Below are positions 14,001-28,200 of a DNA stretch of 64,000 nucleotides, one piece after another. The stretch covers positions 69,203,814-69,267,813 of the forward strand of contig CM063107.1 in the NCBI GenBank assembly GCA_031841125.1, read 5' to 3'. Origin of the DNA: Acanthococcus lagerstroemiae (taxonomy: Eukaryota > Arthropoda > Insecta > Hemiptera > Eriococcidae). Positions within the stretch are counted from its first letter, which is position 1. Each line of letters starts with the position of its first letter. The notes under the pieces were generated by a model that had not been told where the DNA came from, did no database searches, and saw nothing but the letters and a program-made list of their open reading frames with translations. The position numbers were made by a program, and so were the translations under genes.

Positions 14001-16251
14001 TTCACCAGAATCTTACATACTTTTCGAAGATATTACTTACCAGCGTCACAATTACACCACTTGGTCGGATCCACACACTGGCCTAGAATGCCGCATTCGC
14101 ATTTCCTGGAGCCGGGCATAGCGCCTCCCCAGAAATCCATTTTCTGGTTGTACCGAGACACCCACCAAGAGTAAGGTCGGAAATCGACTTCGTGAGCTGA
14201 ACAGATTCAATAATAAATCGATCAACAAGCAGAATCAACATCACAAGCGAACTTCGCGAACGATGGGGCTGGCTAGGATGTTAAGCTCTCCCAGAAAATT
14301 TTGAAATACGTTAAAACTCCTTTATTACGGGGGCTAAAACAGACTTTCTTGACAAGACAGCATCTTAGCCCCTCAGACCTTACAGCCGAAGTCAGCTTTA
14401 TGATAAATAAGGTGGATTACTTAAAACTCACAGGGTGAGTTGAACAATCTCGACTGCTGACAGTCGTAGCGAATGTTTTGCCAGCAAGTATTGGATCGAT
14501 TAATCAGCGCTTCGATTTGTTCTATATTCGCATTGTATATGATATCCTGCTTGAAGCTACCCTCTTCTTGAAACCCATCGACGATTGTAGGTTCTTCGCT
14601 CCTATGATGTACTTCGGTGACCACACGACCATCAGAGTGATACTGACAAGTAACGGGGAACGGTTCCAACGAGCCGCTGCCGTCGATATCAATTTTTATA
14701 TCCACTCTCTGACCGACGTTATTGACCTCTTTATATGCTTCACAACTCAACAGATACAGAGCTGAAAACAAGTACAGATGTATTAACAGTGGTATTTTCA
14801 GGAGGGTCTGAAGTGGTTATCGGAGGACATGAGGACAGAAATTTAAAAGTTGATAGTAGAAAATTTCATGGTAAAAATGTAGAGGAAAGAGTCTACTTTA
14901 TTTCTGACGTTTTTCAGTGTAGATTCGAGGTACAAATTTTTGAAAAAGTTAACTTTGAATTATAAAAAGATTTATACGTAAAACATTACATCTATCAGAT
15001 AATGATTAATTAGGAGCAGTTACTCAAGTTTTTGGAATTTGCTGGGAGTCATCGCGGATTTCGACGGAATTTCGCACAACTAGTACTGGGGTAAGTTCAA
15101 TCAAACGTATTTACACTCGTTAAACGTGAGTAAAGGAGTTACCACTGAGGTAGGACAACAAAAATTTAAGACTAATACAGAGTGTTTATCAGATTTGAAA
15201 ACAGAAAATAACAAACTTTTTGTCGGACCTTTTCATAGGTCTAACCACAAAAGGTCTGGTTGGCCGAGTGGATAATGCGTTGGTCTCGAATTCCGGAGGT
15301 CCCGGGTTCGAGCCCACGTAGCAACTCGCCAGAATTTTCGACCTAGGCCGGGTTTTCGGCCAGAAGGGAAGAGGGCTAAGACAGCCCTAACAGCCTCCCC
15401 GACGTCTTAATGCTTGAAAGGGCGGATTTCAGGACTCGGGTGGAGAGCATTATTTATTTATTTATTATTATTTTTTTTAAATCGCTGAACGAATTTTCTC
15501 TTTCTAAGATTTCACCCTTTCTGAAATAATGCATAAATCAAGTTAGATTGTAAATAAATTCTTACAGCATAATGTCTGGGATAAAATCAAAAAACTTCAA
15601 CTGATACCTTAAAGATAAACTTCTCATAGCCAGTATTATAAAACTTGGTTAAAAATAACCACCGGTTAGTCGTCGATTATTTTTAACCAAGTTTTATAAT
15701 ACTGAAAGTGTACAAACCATTTCTGGTTCATTCTTCAACATTATGAAGTCTTTTTATTCAAAATATCATAATAGTAGGTACCTAAGTTAATAATGCAAGT
15801 AATTATGTGAAACCAAGCCAGTACCCCATATTCAAAATTGGACCAAACAAATGAGAAATAAAGTACTTTTAATGTACTGATTTTTCGGAAATATGCAGTG
15901 TTTCTTACAATGAAATATGCCATTCTTCTTGCTTTATTTAGAGTCTCTTCAACGTGCTCATTGAAGGTGAGCTCTTTACCTGAGAGGACCCCAAAGTCCC
16001 TAACCCTATCAAGTCGAGCCAGAGCTACCCCATTGATGGTACATATATACATGGGACATGCCCTTTTCCGAGTAAACGTTATACAGGTACATTTCTCAAT
16101 ATTTAAAGGCAATTCATTTTACCGACTTTTCGAAGAAAAGGGAGGTATTACACTCGTCACAGTTGTGAAGTTGGGGGCGGGGGCAATGTTTTTTTTGCGT
16201 TTCAGAGTGTTTAGAACACGACTGTAATAGTGTCTAAATTTCAGGTTTCCT

Positions 16252-16282
<31 letters not shown>

Positions 16283-19200
16283 CTTAATTTTGTGGGAAGA
16301 AAATCTCAGAAACTATTGAATCAATTGATTCCAAATTTTGGTATATTATGGAGAAGTACTCGAAGTTGTTAAAATAAGCTTTTGAAGGCAATCGGTCGAG
16401 CCGTTCGTGAGTTTTCCTTGAGGACAAAATTTGTGGCACAAAAATCTCAGGAACTATCGAATCATTTGATTCCAAATTTTGGTACATTATAGAGAAGTAC
16501 TCGAAGTTGTATTGGTGAAAGTTTGATGACAATCGTTGAGTCGTTCACGAGTTTCCTCAATTTAAGTTCAGCATAAGAAGCGCAAGGCGACTTATGTACT
16601 CGATGTTGTTTGGGATTTAATTTATACGAAATCAAATTTTGATAGCCGCGTAGTTTTGTTGTATTATACAAATGTTTCGGTCTTACACGTTTCCGCCTTG
16701 AATGTATCGATTTCAAATTTATACGAACTCTAATTTTGATAGCCGGTAGTTTTATATTTTTATAATACTATTCCCTGTCGAGAGTTGCGTTTTTTAAAAC
16801 GTGAATGGCCTTAAACATTTCAGCCGAATACCACTAGTCCTTGTCGACATTTGCGTTTTTTAAAACGTTAACGACTTAAAACGTGTCGACAGTGTCTTGA
16901 TTTCGCGAGGAACGAGCGAAGCGAGTTCCGAGTACTTTTCGCTACTACTGCGAGGAACGAGCGAAGCGAGTTCCGAGTGCTTTTCGGCCGAAGGCCGAAA
17001 AGTCGGTACTGCTTTCGCGAAGCGAAAGCAGTTTTTTTGTACTCCATTTAGTAAGTTCGTGTAAATCTCCTTGAAGTTTCTAGTGATCCTTCAAATCTCT
17101 AATACATAAGTACAATTTCACATCAACGGCATACAGACGTTATAGAGATATACATGAATTTTGTATCACTGTGGGTAGTCACTGATATATTATTACAAAA
17201 GACATTAGCGCGACGACAATTGCATCGCATACTTTTATATCTCGTAACACTGGTGCAATCTTGATACCTTCTCATTTCACATCATTACTTATTGCACTTC
17301 CTATCGCATGATATTTTCCTGCTGTAGCACGACTTGAAGATAAAAATATCAACATTCGTCGATATTATATTGCCGAAGTGGGTTTAGTCACTTCATAAAA
17401 TGACTCGCCTTTTGTGAGTCATTTAATAAACTGACGGTTTTCACACTGCGTATCCGAAAATTAACATAATGCCTCGGCATTTCATTGAATGACGGATTTC
17501 ACAATTTGCCCGTAACACATACATAATGATCCCAAGGACTGTTACTCGTAAAACCCAGAGAATAAAGAAAACAATGAAAAATTGCTCTTCTTTTCATAAG
17601 GCTTCTGTTCAGATGCAGTGTCCCGAGAGATCAAAGAAACCCATTCCTCGACTGGAGCAGGGCAGTAGCCATGAAGTTTCTCTTTCTCTGGACGACCTTC
17701 AAAAAACTTTTTAGCTACACCCCTGCGTCGAATGACCGTTGAAAACAGTGAGAATGATTGTGTTTTCTTTGAAAATCCTATTTTTCAGGTGATCTGAACC
17801 AAATCAGTTTGAAACAGGTCGATTAATGGTATTAGTTACGAATAAATACTCACGGGTATGACACATCGCTCCGCCATAACCTGTATTGGCGCAATCGCAG
17901 TAGAAATCGTTCGAGCTTTGACGACACAAGCCATTGTGTTTGCACGGGTTGGGGTTACATCTGTCGATCATCTGACAAGCGTCGAAAACGATTTGATGCT
18001 TACAGCAGTATTCCTGTAACGCGATTAAAACAATATACGTTAGTTGTCAGTTGAAGTAGCAAAAGGAAGGAGTAACACATCTAATTGTAAGACTACAATG
18101 GATTGTCTCGCAACGAACTTAGCCTGGCCAGAAAGGGAACCCGCATTTAGCCGGTTTACCATTCAATATTCACGTTTACTACCACAACTAGGTCTATACT
18201 CAAATACCCGACAGTGGTCAGTCAACATTTTGGGAACCACTTCACCTCTAAATCTAACAACACTCAACAAGTAATCAAGTTTTGAGTAAGAGAAAAACGA
18301 AGCAAGCCAGAAAAGAGTCATTCATCAGAATAAAATTTCAATTCCAACGTCGCCATTTTTCTGTTTATGAAGAGATCAGTCGAAACAGCAACTTTACGTA
18401 GACGAGGCGATGGTCACGTCACTTCATATGCCCCATGAATTCGATACGTACCTCATCCAGTTTCCAATCCATCGGTATTTTGTAGTTACCATTAATCGTA
18501 ATCAAGCGCATACAGCCAACGAAGCCTTTGTTCCCGTAGACACCGCCTGCAATTTGAAATCATAATAATCAAATTTGAGAAGACAGCGAAGCAGATCATC
18601 AAACGTATTTATTCGAGAGTTCGCATTTTAAACGAATTAAACAATCGGAGGTACTCACCTCCTATGAAATAATGCAGTCCGGTAATTATAGATATCATTC
18701 TGTTCGTGACTGCAGGTCGTTGGTCGACGTTCAATATCAACACATTTGTGTTGATTGATAGCACAACACTGTGCCATTTTCCGTCATTGAATTTCTCGTC
18801 GTAATTGTCCAATTTCACGGTACTGCCTTCCGTCACCAACTGAACCATTATCTTCCCTTCTTCCAGGTACAGCTGATGTGGGCAGAGCGGACACAACAAT
18901 TAGGTATCACTCGATGTCAACACCCGACTTGATCAATGATAACACCACACGCTTACCTTAACGTGTCCCTGGTTAATGAACTTATGGTAAATGAGCAGTC
19001 CAGTCTCTTCGTAAGTTCTGAACGAAAAAGATACGTTCAGATACTTGACTCCTTCGTAACCGACCAATTTGGCGTACGAGTTTTCCGTGACGAACGTTAC
19101 CGGGATGATGGATTGTTCCTGTAAGTTAATTGCATCGTTAGAATAGCGACAATGATACTGTTACGTATTTGTTTAAATAAGTTTATTTCTCCAGGGGTAG

Positions 19201-22200
19201 CCTACTCGTGGAAGGGGGGTTCATGGTGGAGGAGGAAGCTGAGTAAAATCCGCCACCGCCGCCGCCTCCGGGAGAAAAAAAAACCACTGCGGATTGCCTA
19301 CCCTGCCCCTTAACAGGGTGTCTAACAAATTTGAAATTTGAAAATACTTGACTTTACTTGACCTCTTTTCCCCTAGTGATTATTGAGTTAGGGCCCAAAA
19401 ACGCAGACGGTAACGCCTTCCTCTGTACCAGCATATCAGACACTTTTGTACAGTAGTATACGTAGCAACTTGGAGTAGTATAAATAAAGAACTAAAATTA
19501 TCTTTTACGAATACCTCATTTTCAAACATCGTTTATCAACATACAGGGTATTCCGGGAGTGGACGATAAAACTTCGCCTGGTTATACACCAGACTTAGTA
19601 CATCGATGTTATAAGGGTTGCATCGCTCCGCAACTTAAAGGCGCTGCAGTGTTGAAAAATAAATTTCAATTTTCGTGTATCAAAAAATCTAATAAAATAT
19701 GATGAATTTTGGTTTATTAAAATTCTGAGTTAAGATAACCTATCATATTTGGTATCAAATTAAAGAAGAGATCGTAGCGGACAAATTAAGACTAGACGAA
19801 CAATTTTTATTCATCTGGGACCAAGTAAAATAAAAAAGAAGTGATGAAAAAAAAAAATCAAAAATTGACGCAAAACACTGTTTTTCATTGTAATTTGAGA
19901 AACTGACCAATCAACACCATGATATTTTAAGCTAAACAATAGCAGAAGGTTGCGCTCCTTTCAAAACAGCTCAGTACTTCTAGTCTCTAAGTCGCTTCGT
20001 TTTAGAGTTATTTACAAAGAAAGAAATTAGGATTTCGAAAATTTCACCCAAAAATCGAACGTCAATTTATTAAAATTTAGAATCCAGAGAAAATCCATCA
20101 AATTTGGTATCAATTTAAAGAGGAGATTTCCACGGACAAATTTAGAGTTTTCGTTCGTTAGGAATCAAGAAAAATGAAAAAGAAGCGATAATACAGCCTG
20201 TTTCTACACGGATGCAAATGACTTTTGAAACAAATAAATACAAAAATTATGATTATCACGTATTTATGGGTATGACAAAATTATTACGAATGTGTTCGAA
20301 TTGGCTCCCAGGGTTCGAGCACCTAGGAACACCCGAGTACTGACATCCGCCATTTTGAGTCGTTTGGTGCCCGACGACTCACAGTTCACTACGCGGGACG
20401 TTCCGCCTTCCTTTGGTATATCGAATTGTGAATCATCGGGCACCGAGCAACTCAAAATAGCGGATGTCAGTACTCGAGTGTTTCCAGGTGCTCTACCAGA
20501 GTGAAGCCTCTACCTATTAGCAGTGTGGCCACTCGTCAAAATTCCCGTTTCGATTTTTCACAAACGTTCACATCTTCATTTGCGTTTACTTTGAGAGCAT
20601 ACTTATTGTGCAGCGCATTACATCAGGTTTTTTTTCTTCTTTTTTTTCTCCTAAATTGCTAAGAAAAGAAAATGTAACACATGTAGATACGACAAATTTC
20701 AGAGAAACTGGGAAGATCGCAGTTGTGCGTTATTTGAAGGATGAGCCGCATGAGCAGGATTGAGAAAGTTTTGGTCACTGAAAATAAAGCTAACATAGGC
20801 TGTAAACGGTGGTCCAAATGCAGAATTATTTTGTCCATCATTTTAAAATGTTACGTTGAAAATTCATTGTTTTCATCACTTTGTCGACTTCCATTTTATG
20901 TTCCTCAGTCCTTACAATTTAGGAGAATAGCTCATTAGTCCTAATTTACTCGGTAGAATCTTCTCTTCAATTAGAAATTAGATTTTGTGAATTTATTTCA
21001 TTTCTAGAGATTTTATAAAAAAAAAATGTACATTGGTTTTACTTTGTTAAAATCAGGTGATGGAAATTCAGCCTTTTATTTTCTTTGCGAAGAACTCTAA
21101 AACGAAGCGACTTAGAGACTAGAAGTACTGAGCTGTTTTGAAAGACCGCAATCTTCTGCTATTGTTTAGCTTAAAATATCATGGTGTTGATAGGTCAGTT
21201 TCTCAAATTACAATAAAAAACAGTGTTTCGTGTCAATTTTTGATATTTTTTTTCATCACTTCTTTTTTATTTTTCTTGGTCCCAGATGAACAAAAATTGT
21301 TCGTTATAGTCTCAATTTATCCGCTAGGATCGCTTCTTTAATTTGTTACCAAATATGGTAAGTTATATCTTAATTCAGAATTTTAATAAACCAAAATTCA
21401 TCATATTTTATTCGACTTTTCGATACACGAAAATTGAATTTTAATTTTCAACGCCGCAGCGCCTTCAAGTCACGGAGCGATGCAACCCTTATAACATCGA
21501 TGTACTAAGTCTGGTGTATAACCAGGCGAAGTTTTATCGTCCACTCCCGGAACACCCTGTATACATTATTTCAATATGACTCTGGATACTTTTTGGTTCC
21601 ATTTTCAACTTTTTCTTATAGATTTAGTGGTAACCACAACTTGAAACAACCGTCAAGTGTTTTGTGATGAAAATTAATATTGTAGAAAACAAATAATACT
21701 TCACTTAGAATATAAAATTTGAATGAAAATTGTGAAGAGCACATTAATAATTTTTTAAATCAATATTCAAACATTTAAACTTATAACTAAGTTTTTGCAG
21801 CAATTTTTGATTGTTCTCTTTTTACATGACCAGGACCAAAAAAAGTTAACTTTATTTGACTTAATTGACCTCTTTCCAAATACTTGACTTTACTTGACTT
21901 ACTTGACCTGTTAGACACCCTGCTTAATTGCTTATTTCACCAGAGGTAGCCTACCCTTGGGAGGGGGTTCATGGTGGAGGAAGGTCGCGGTGAAGGACGA
22001 GGAATTGTAGTGAAGGAGGGCTCTCTATACATTAAACAGTAAAAGCCACCTCCTCCTTCCCCTCCGTGGGGATAAAAATTCCTGGTGGCCTCCTCTGTAC
22101 CTTAATTTCACGTTTCACCAGAGGTACCCTACCCTGGGGGGCTTCTCGGAGTGAGAGCTCCTGAAGAGGGAGGACAGCCACGGTGAGGAAGAGCGTCGCG

Positions 22201-25200
22201 GTGGGCGAGAAGGAGCATGGTAGGGAAAGTGACTGTGATGCAGGACAGCTGTGGTGGAGATTGGCAGAGGGTAGCCCACCCCAGGGAGGGGTCCCTGGTG
22301 GAGGAGAGAGCTCCTGGATGGTGTAGCGCCGTGTAGTTTTCATATAATTTCCATGGAAATTATTTTATGTAGGGTAAGATACACTTACGTTACTAGGAGG
22401 TCCAGGGCCGTATTTACGTATAGGAAACATAAGCACGTGCCTAGGGCGCTAGATTATGGGGGCGCTAGATTTCCGGGATAACTTTTACGAACAAATTAAA
22501 TAAAATTCCAGGGGCTACATCACACGCATGTCTCGGAACTATTAATAACCAAGAGCATTCTACATTTCAGAAAGCGGCTTGAAATTCAAAAAATACTCAC
22601 CGGGCAGATATCATGCACATTAACTTTTTCGTAGGTCTGCATTCCCCACTCATTTCCCGAATTGTATACTTCTTTGACCACCTGATTCACGTTCGTCGAA
22701 TTGAAATACAGATTTTCGATACATCCTGTGAAGTTTGTGTTACGATCAAGCCCTCTTGTTTGTTGGGCACTCCTCCAATGTAGAACTGAAATCGGAAACC
22801 AGAAATCAACACGAAATACTCGCAATTTCAGAATAGTGCAAAATACTCTCGACTAGTTTGTACACATACAGCGTTATTCAAATTCAAAGTAGAATATTCT
22901 CCTTTAACGCTTCCCGTAATCGATACTCTGTCTACAGAGAAGAAAATTTCCTTGAAATTACGTGATATGAGCACGTCGTGCCAAATATTATCGTCCAGCA
23001 GACTGCCAACTGATAGGCTAGTCATCAAACCAGAACCTGTGAACGCAGAACATCAAAATTATTCATTTCTGAAGACAGCTAATCGTTAATAGAGATAACG
23101 TCCTCCGATTACTTTGTGGCCCCGCCATTTCATCGACATTAGCCTCGCTTGTGTTGCACATGCTCGCTTTCAGTCTACCAATTCATTCACCCAAATGTAT
23201 TCATTTGTCGCGGTTTGCATATCAGCCAGTCCGTCCGCCAATGGAAACCTACGTTCCTCAACCACTTTAGAACTCCAGGCTCAAAAAGTCATAAGTCTGA
23301 GGCGCGACACGAGCAATGTGACCCACGACTACTCCTTGTACTTCGCACTAGGGATGCATATTTCATCTCCAGCGGAAAACATCCAAAACCCCTCGTACTT
23401 AGCCTACACTCAGCAATACAACGAAACCGGTACTCACCTAAATCAACATTCAGCACCAACCGATTATCACGCAGTTGCAGAGCAAAGTAATCTCCTTGAG
23501 TGCCTCGACTGTACAGAATCACTCCATTAGCAACGTTGGTTCTCAATCTAAACGTTATCGAATCTCTGGTGGATACAATCGGAAACTCTTCCAGCCTCCA
23601 CTTAAGTAACGAAGAGCCACTGAAGTAGAAGTGATCGGCAACTGACGAAGGAACACAAGAAATGAACAAATGTAAGTAACTTGAATACGTGATGCTACTG
23701 TGATTATATCGATGACAAATTTATACAAACAATATTTTCAAACTAAAACACTGTCGACAGTATGTTGCCAGTAATCTGGTAAGACAGGGTCGTAGCAGAG
23801 TAACTAGAAAGGGAGAGGTTTTAGATTTGAAAAGAAATCTAAACAAGGGTGACATGTGGTGACGTCACTGACGGATGGCGCAATGGGCGAGCGCGCAAGG
23901 CCCCGCATCAAAAATGGAATTTGGAGATTCCGCAGATGATTTTCGGCTTATTTTGTTTTTTAAACACACCCCTTACGATCTTAGTCAGAAAAGATCGAGA
24001 AACAGTCTCAACAATAACTCTAGCTCAGTATCAAGTGCGATTATGAATTTGACAATAAAGAATCGCTTCTACTAGCTCCCGGCTCCGAAGCATTCCGTTT
24101 ACCGAGTGCTAATGAGTTTTAAAACAGTCTCAACGAGGCCTAATACTGAAGAGTCTTGGTGAATGCCAACACACGTCGTGATACAGTTTTGAGGATTTGA
24201 ATAAGTCTTAATATAGTCTTTAGAAGTTTTAATGGGTATCAGCAGTCTTAGGATGCCTTAGCGAGTCCTTGGTAAAGTCTGAAGAAGGATCTTCACTAGT
24301 TTTAACGCAGTCTTAAGGTGTCTTAATAAACCCTACTAATACTGTCTTGAGGTCAACACATTTTTAATGAGTCTCAACCAGAGTTATTCCGTCAAATAAC
24401 TCAAGTTATGTCAAAAAATTCTTGAAAACAGGGACGTGCCGATAGGGGGTAGAACGCAACTTACACCCCCCCCCGTAGGAATTTTTTCGTCAGCAGTTGG
24501 GAAAATTTACCATTTCAGTCAGGCGGAGTTGGGAAAATCGAACAAGTCAAATAAAAGTTATTTTTTTGTTTAGATACTTGTGAATCGAGTTGAGAAGTTG
24601 GTAAAATCAAAAAAATCAAAAGGCTTTCTTTTTTTGCTTCGATACTACGTAATTTTGAGTTGAATCAGTCGGGACTTTCACAATTCCCCCCCCCCCTCCG
24701 GATAAACTCTTTGGTACGTCTCAGCTCGAAAGAGAAAAGTGAAAACCGAGAAAGCTGAGTAATTATTGCAAATGTATTATAGTATGTTAATTATCATTTC
24801 GTTTGGAATCACAAATCACTATATCGAATCACTTTATCACCGAAGTCAAAACGCTTCAAGATGTAGATTATGTGTGTTATCAATCACAGAGATTAGGTAA
24901 TTAAAACTGGAGTTAGTAAAATACTTATGTACCTATGAGCTGTCAACCGTTTCTTGCTTGAATTTGCCTGAATTCTATAACAGTTTTTGCAAATTGCTTG
25001 TCATTTCCCAACACTACTTGCATACTGAAAGCCTTTTATGAGGCCAATGCTGCCTTTTGGTTGCCCCATACTCCTTTGTTTTTGATTATTCAATACTTCC
25101 ACAATTTTCAAAAATAAATTAATCAACTTGGTGAAGCTTGTAAGAGCTCATAATCACTTGATAACAAAACATTCAGTTTCAACAATGAAAATTATCATCT

Positions 25201-28200
25201 GACGTTTTTTGACAGTTGTATTTGACAGTAGAATTTTTTGTCAAAAAAGTTATTTGATGCGTCAAGGAACAAGACTGGTCTCAACACAGTATTTAGCGAT
25301 CTTAACTAGTCTTAACTTAGTCTTTAAGAGTTATAACAAGTACTAACAATTTTGCAGAGCTGAGACCTCAAGGAGTTAGACAGTTTAAAAACTTTCAGCA
25401 ACGTCATGAAGAATCTTAGCAAGTTTAATTAAGTGTTAGATAGCGTTAATGAATATCAACAGTCATAATGAATGATAACTCTCACTGAATCTTGAGAAAT
25501 CCTAATACAGAGGCTTAATGATTTTCAACATGTTTTATGAGGTCCGCATATCTCACCACATTGTCAAGGAATCTTAACAAGCCCCGAAACACAGTATTAA
25601 GGATTCCCCACGAGTACAAACACAGTTTCAAGAAGTAATAGCGAAGTCCGGATTCGGAATCTTCAGACCATATCACGGGGAAGGGGCTTCAAAAATCTCA
25701 AGACTCAACAAGACTCCGGAGGGGCAGGGAGAAGCCCTCACATTTCTTCTATTCGGAATTCAAGGCTATTTCAGTCAACAAACAGGTAAACAATATTCAT
25801 TTTTCTCCTCAATTTGAAAAATACATAAGTTGTTGCTAAGCAACTGAGACTAAAATTCGTACGGCCCACCAACGTTACCTATCGGCGTTTCAACGCAGTA
25901 GGGGGATAATTTGGTTCATTAGCTATCGATTGAGACCATGCCAAGCTCATTTGATTGAAAACTCGCTGTTACAGACCAATTTGAAGAAAACTATATGTGT
26001 TGACCCCTACAGGTTTTTTAGAGAATTTTTTATTAATCATCATCTTCATTAAGTACACGAAAGTCTTTTTCAAAATAAGCGCAATTCATGGCTATACAGG
26101 CGTCCATTCGTTCTTGCCATTTATCGAATGTTTTCGCGTATTCCGCCGCCGTTAAGGAGGAGAAAAACATCTGCGCCGCAGTGATGCGACTTCTTGATTC
26201 GCGTTGAATTGACGACCCCGTAAGGCTGTCTTTAGTTGAGGAAATAACCGAAAGTCGCTGGGGGCGAGGTCAGGACTATACGGGGGTGGGGGTGAATTGT
26301 GATTTTTTAGAAGTCATCACCGCGGCGCAGATGTTTTTCTCCTCCTTATCGGCGGCGGAATACGCGAAAACGTTCGATAAATGGCAAGAACGAATGGACG
26401 CCTGTATAGCCATGAATGGCGCTTATTTTGAAAAAGATATTCGCGTGCTTAATAAAGATGATGATTAATAAAAAATTTTGTAATCGTATGTTTTTTTTTC
26501 CTTCTTTAAAAAACCAACGCATATGGTTTTTTTCAAATTGGTCTGGAACAGCGAGTTTTCAATCAAATGAGCTCGGCGTGGTCTCAATCGATAGCTAATG
26601 AACCAAATTATTCCCCTACTGCGTTGAAACGCCAATAGGTAGCGTTGGTGGGCCGTGCGAATTTTAGTTTCAGTTACACAGCGACAACCTATGTAGATAG
26701 AATATTACATGGGTGGGAGTCCGTTGTTGGTGGAGGCTTCAGAGTCCGGGCCTTGAGAGTCACTTCCTAGTCTTAAAAAATTTCAATCTTTCAATATAAA
26801 CTAACAAAGTGAAGTAGCATATCTGATAGGGCAGCAGGCGGGCATCTGTTGATTAGGTCTACCTACGAACAGGCCTCTCTGGGCCCTTCTCCTCGACAAA
26901 TAACAAAAAATTGTAAAAAAACTTATTATCATTGATCGGGGAGGAGGTTACAGGGGACTGAGGCCTTTAGTCCACTTGCTGTCCTGTTCAATTCAGCATT
27001 GTCAAAGTCTAAATGAGTATTAACAATTTTTTTTGGCACATTCTATACACATGGAGTATTAACAATCTTGAGATGTTCTAACGAGTCTGCCATCATGGGT
27101 GTCGACACTTTTCTTAAGAGTATCAGTACAGCCACGAGGAATCTTAATAAGTTTCCTCATAGCCTCAGAAACAATCTCGGCGAGTATCTACGATTTTGAG
27201 GAGGGAACGAGGTCGAATTCTCAACCCACGTCTACATAAATAGACTGAAGTTTTCGATGTTAAGTCAAAATGGGTACAATCTGGAGGAGTTACACATACC
27301 ATAAGTGCATCCGTACAACTCAACCCTCATTGAGATGCTGTTTTTCCATCTTAAGGGGTTTATCCTAATCCATCGTGCGATTATTGGAATCTCGAAGTCA
27401 TTCCACACGATTGAGTTGCCATCGTGGTTTCCTTTGAACATCTAAAACAACAACTAACCATTAGAAGCACTCAAAATTGAGTTATACAAATGCAATTAGC
27501 TACATACAAACAACACAGGTACGTCTTTTATACAATATATAGAAAACCAACAAAAGCAAAGCGTTTTTATCAATCGATTAATTAATCGCTTTAACAGAAA
27601 CGTAATTAAAGTAAAACGATTGGCATGCAAGACGAGTGCACATTTACCGAAGCACAAGCGTGAATAATTTTGGAACAGTAATGCTCTGGGTCAAAATGAA
27701 AACGCTTATCCATCACCAGAAAGACGATGATACGTGGGACTTGGCGAATTTTTCATGGTTTCAATGAAACCGCAAAATAGAAAGGACATAAACAGTTATG
27801 TACAGCTTAACGGATTCATTTCCTGTATTCGTAGTTGGCGAGTGGCTCGGATCTCAGAATTTTTAACACAAATCTACCACCACGATTTTTGTAAAATGGT
27901 TTGCCGATGTAGTCCACAATACTGCTACAAGTCTCCGTGAATGAAGCATGAACTTTGGATAAGAACGCAAAATTGACGCGAAGGTTTAGCAAGATTATTC
28001 CTTACCACCTCTTCATGATCCCTCAGGTATTCGTCGGGAATTCGAGGTGATCTTCTAATGGCGCCACAGGGAGAGGAGTGAGTAAATTTGAGTTTTGGAC
28101 ATTATTTCACTTCTTATAGCCAATACAGAAAAAATATTAATTGGGATTAAATTTGTCATAAAAAGTACAGTATGATTTTGTGTAGAATCGCATGTTTTGC

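Larger units (their letters stand above)
24110..27200. repeat. AGTCTTAA minisatellite blocks split by insertions
   Basis: Degenerate units like AATGAGTCTCAACCAG, TAGTTTTAACGCAGTCTTAA and GTCTTAATATAGTCTT occupy 24110-24400, 25280-25640 and 27000-27200. Between them lie the MITE at 24432 and the mariner foldback at 25824. The blocks most likely formed one array before those insertions. Confidence 0.5.

Noticed and set aside
14478..14765. Plus-strand open frames opposite Nrx-IV exons (also 7695-7901 and 23114-23530)
   Set aside because: They are antisense shadows of well-supported minus-strand exons.
15253..15330. A functional tRNA gene
   Set aside because: A and B boxes are present, but the acceptor stem and 3' end do not close and the sequence continues into a SINE body.
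26286..26468. 60-residue frame as a stand-alone gene
   Set aside because: It is the C-terminal end of a mariner transposase in one arm of the foldback, not a gene.
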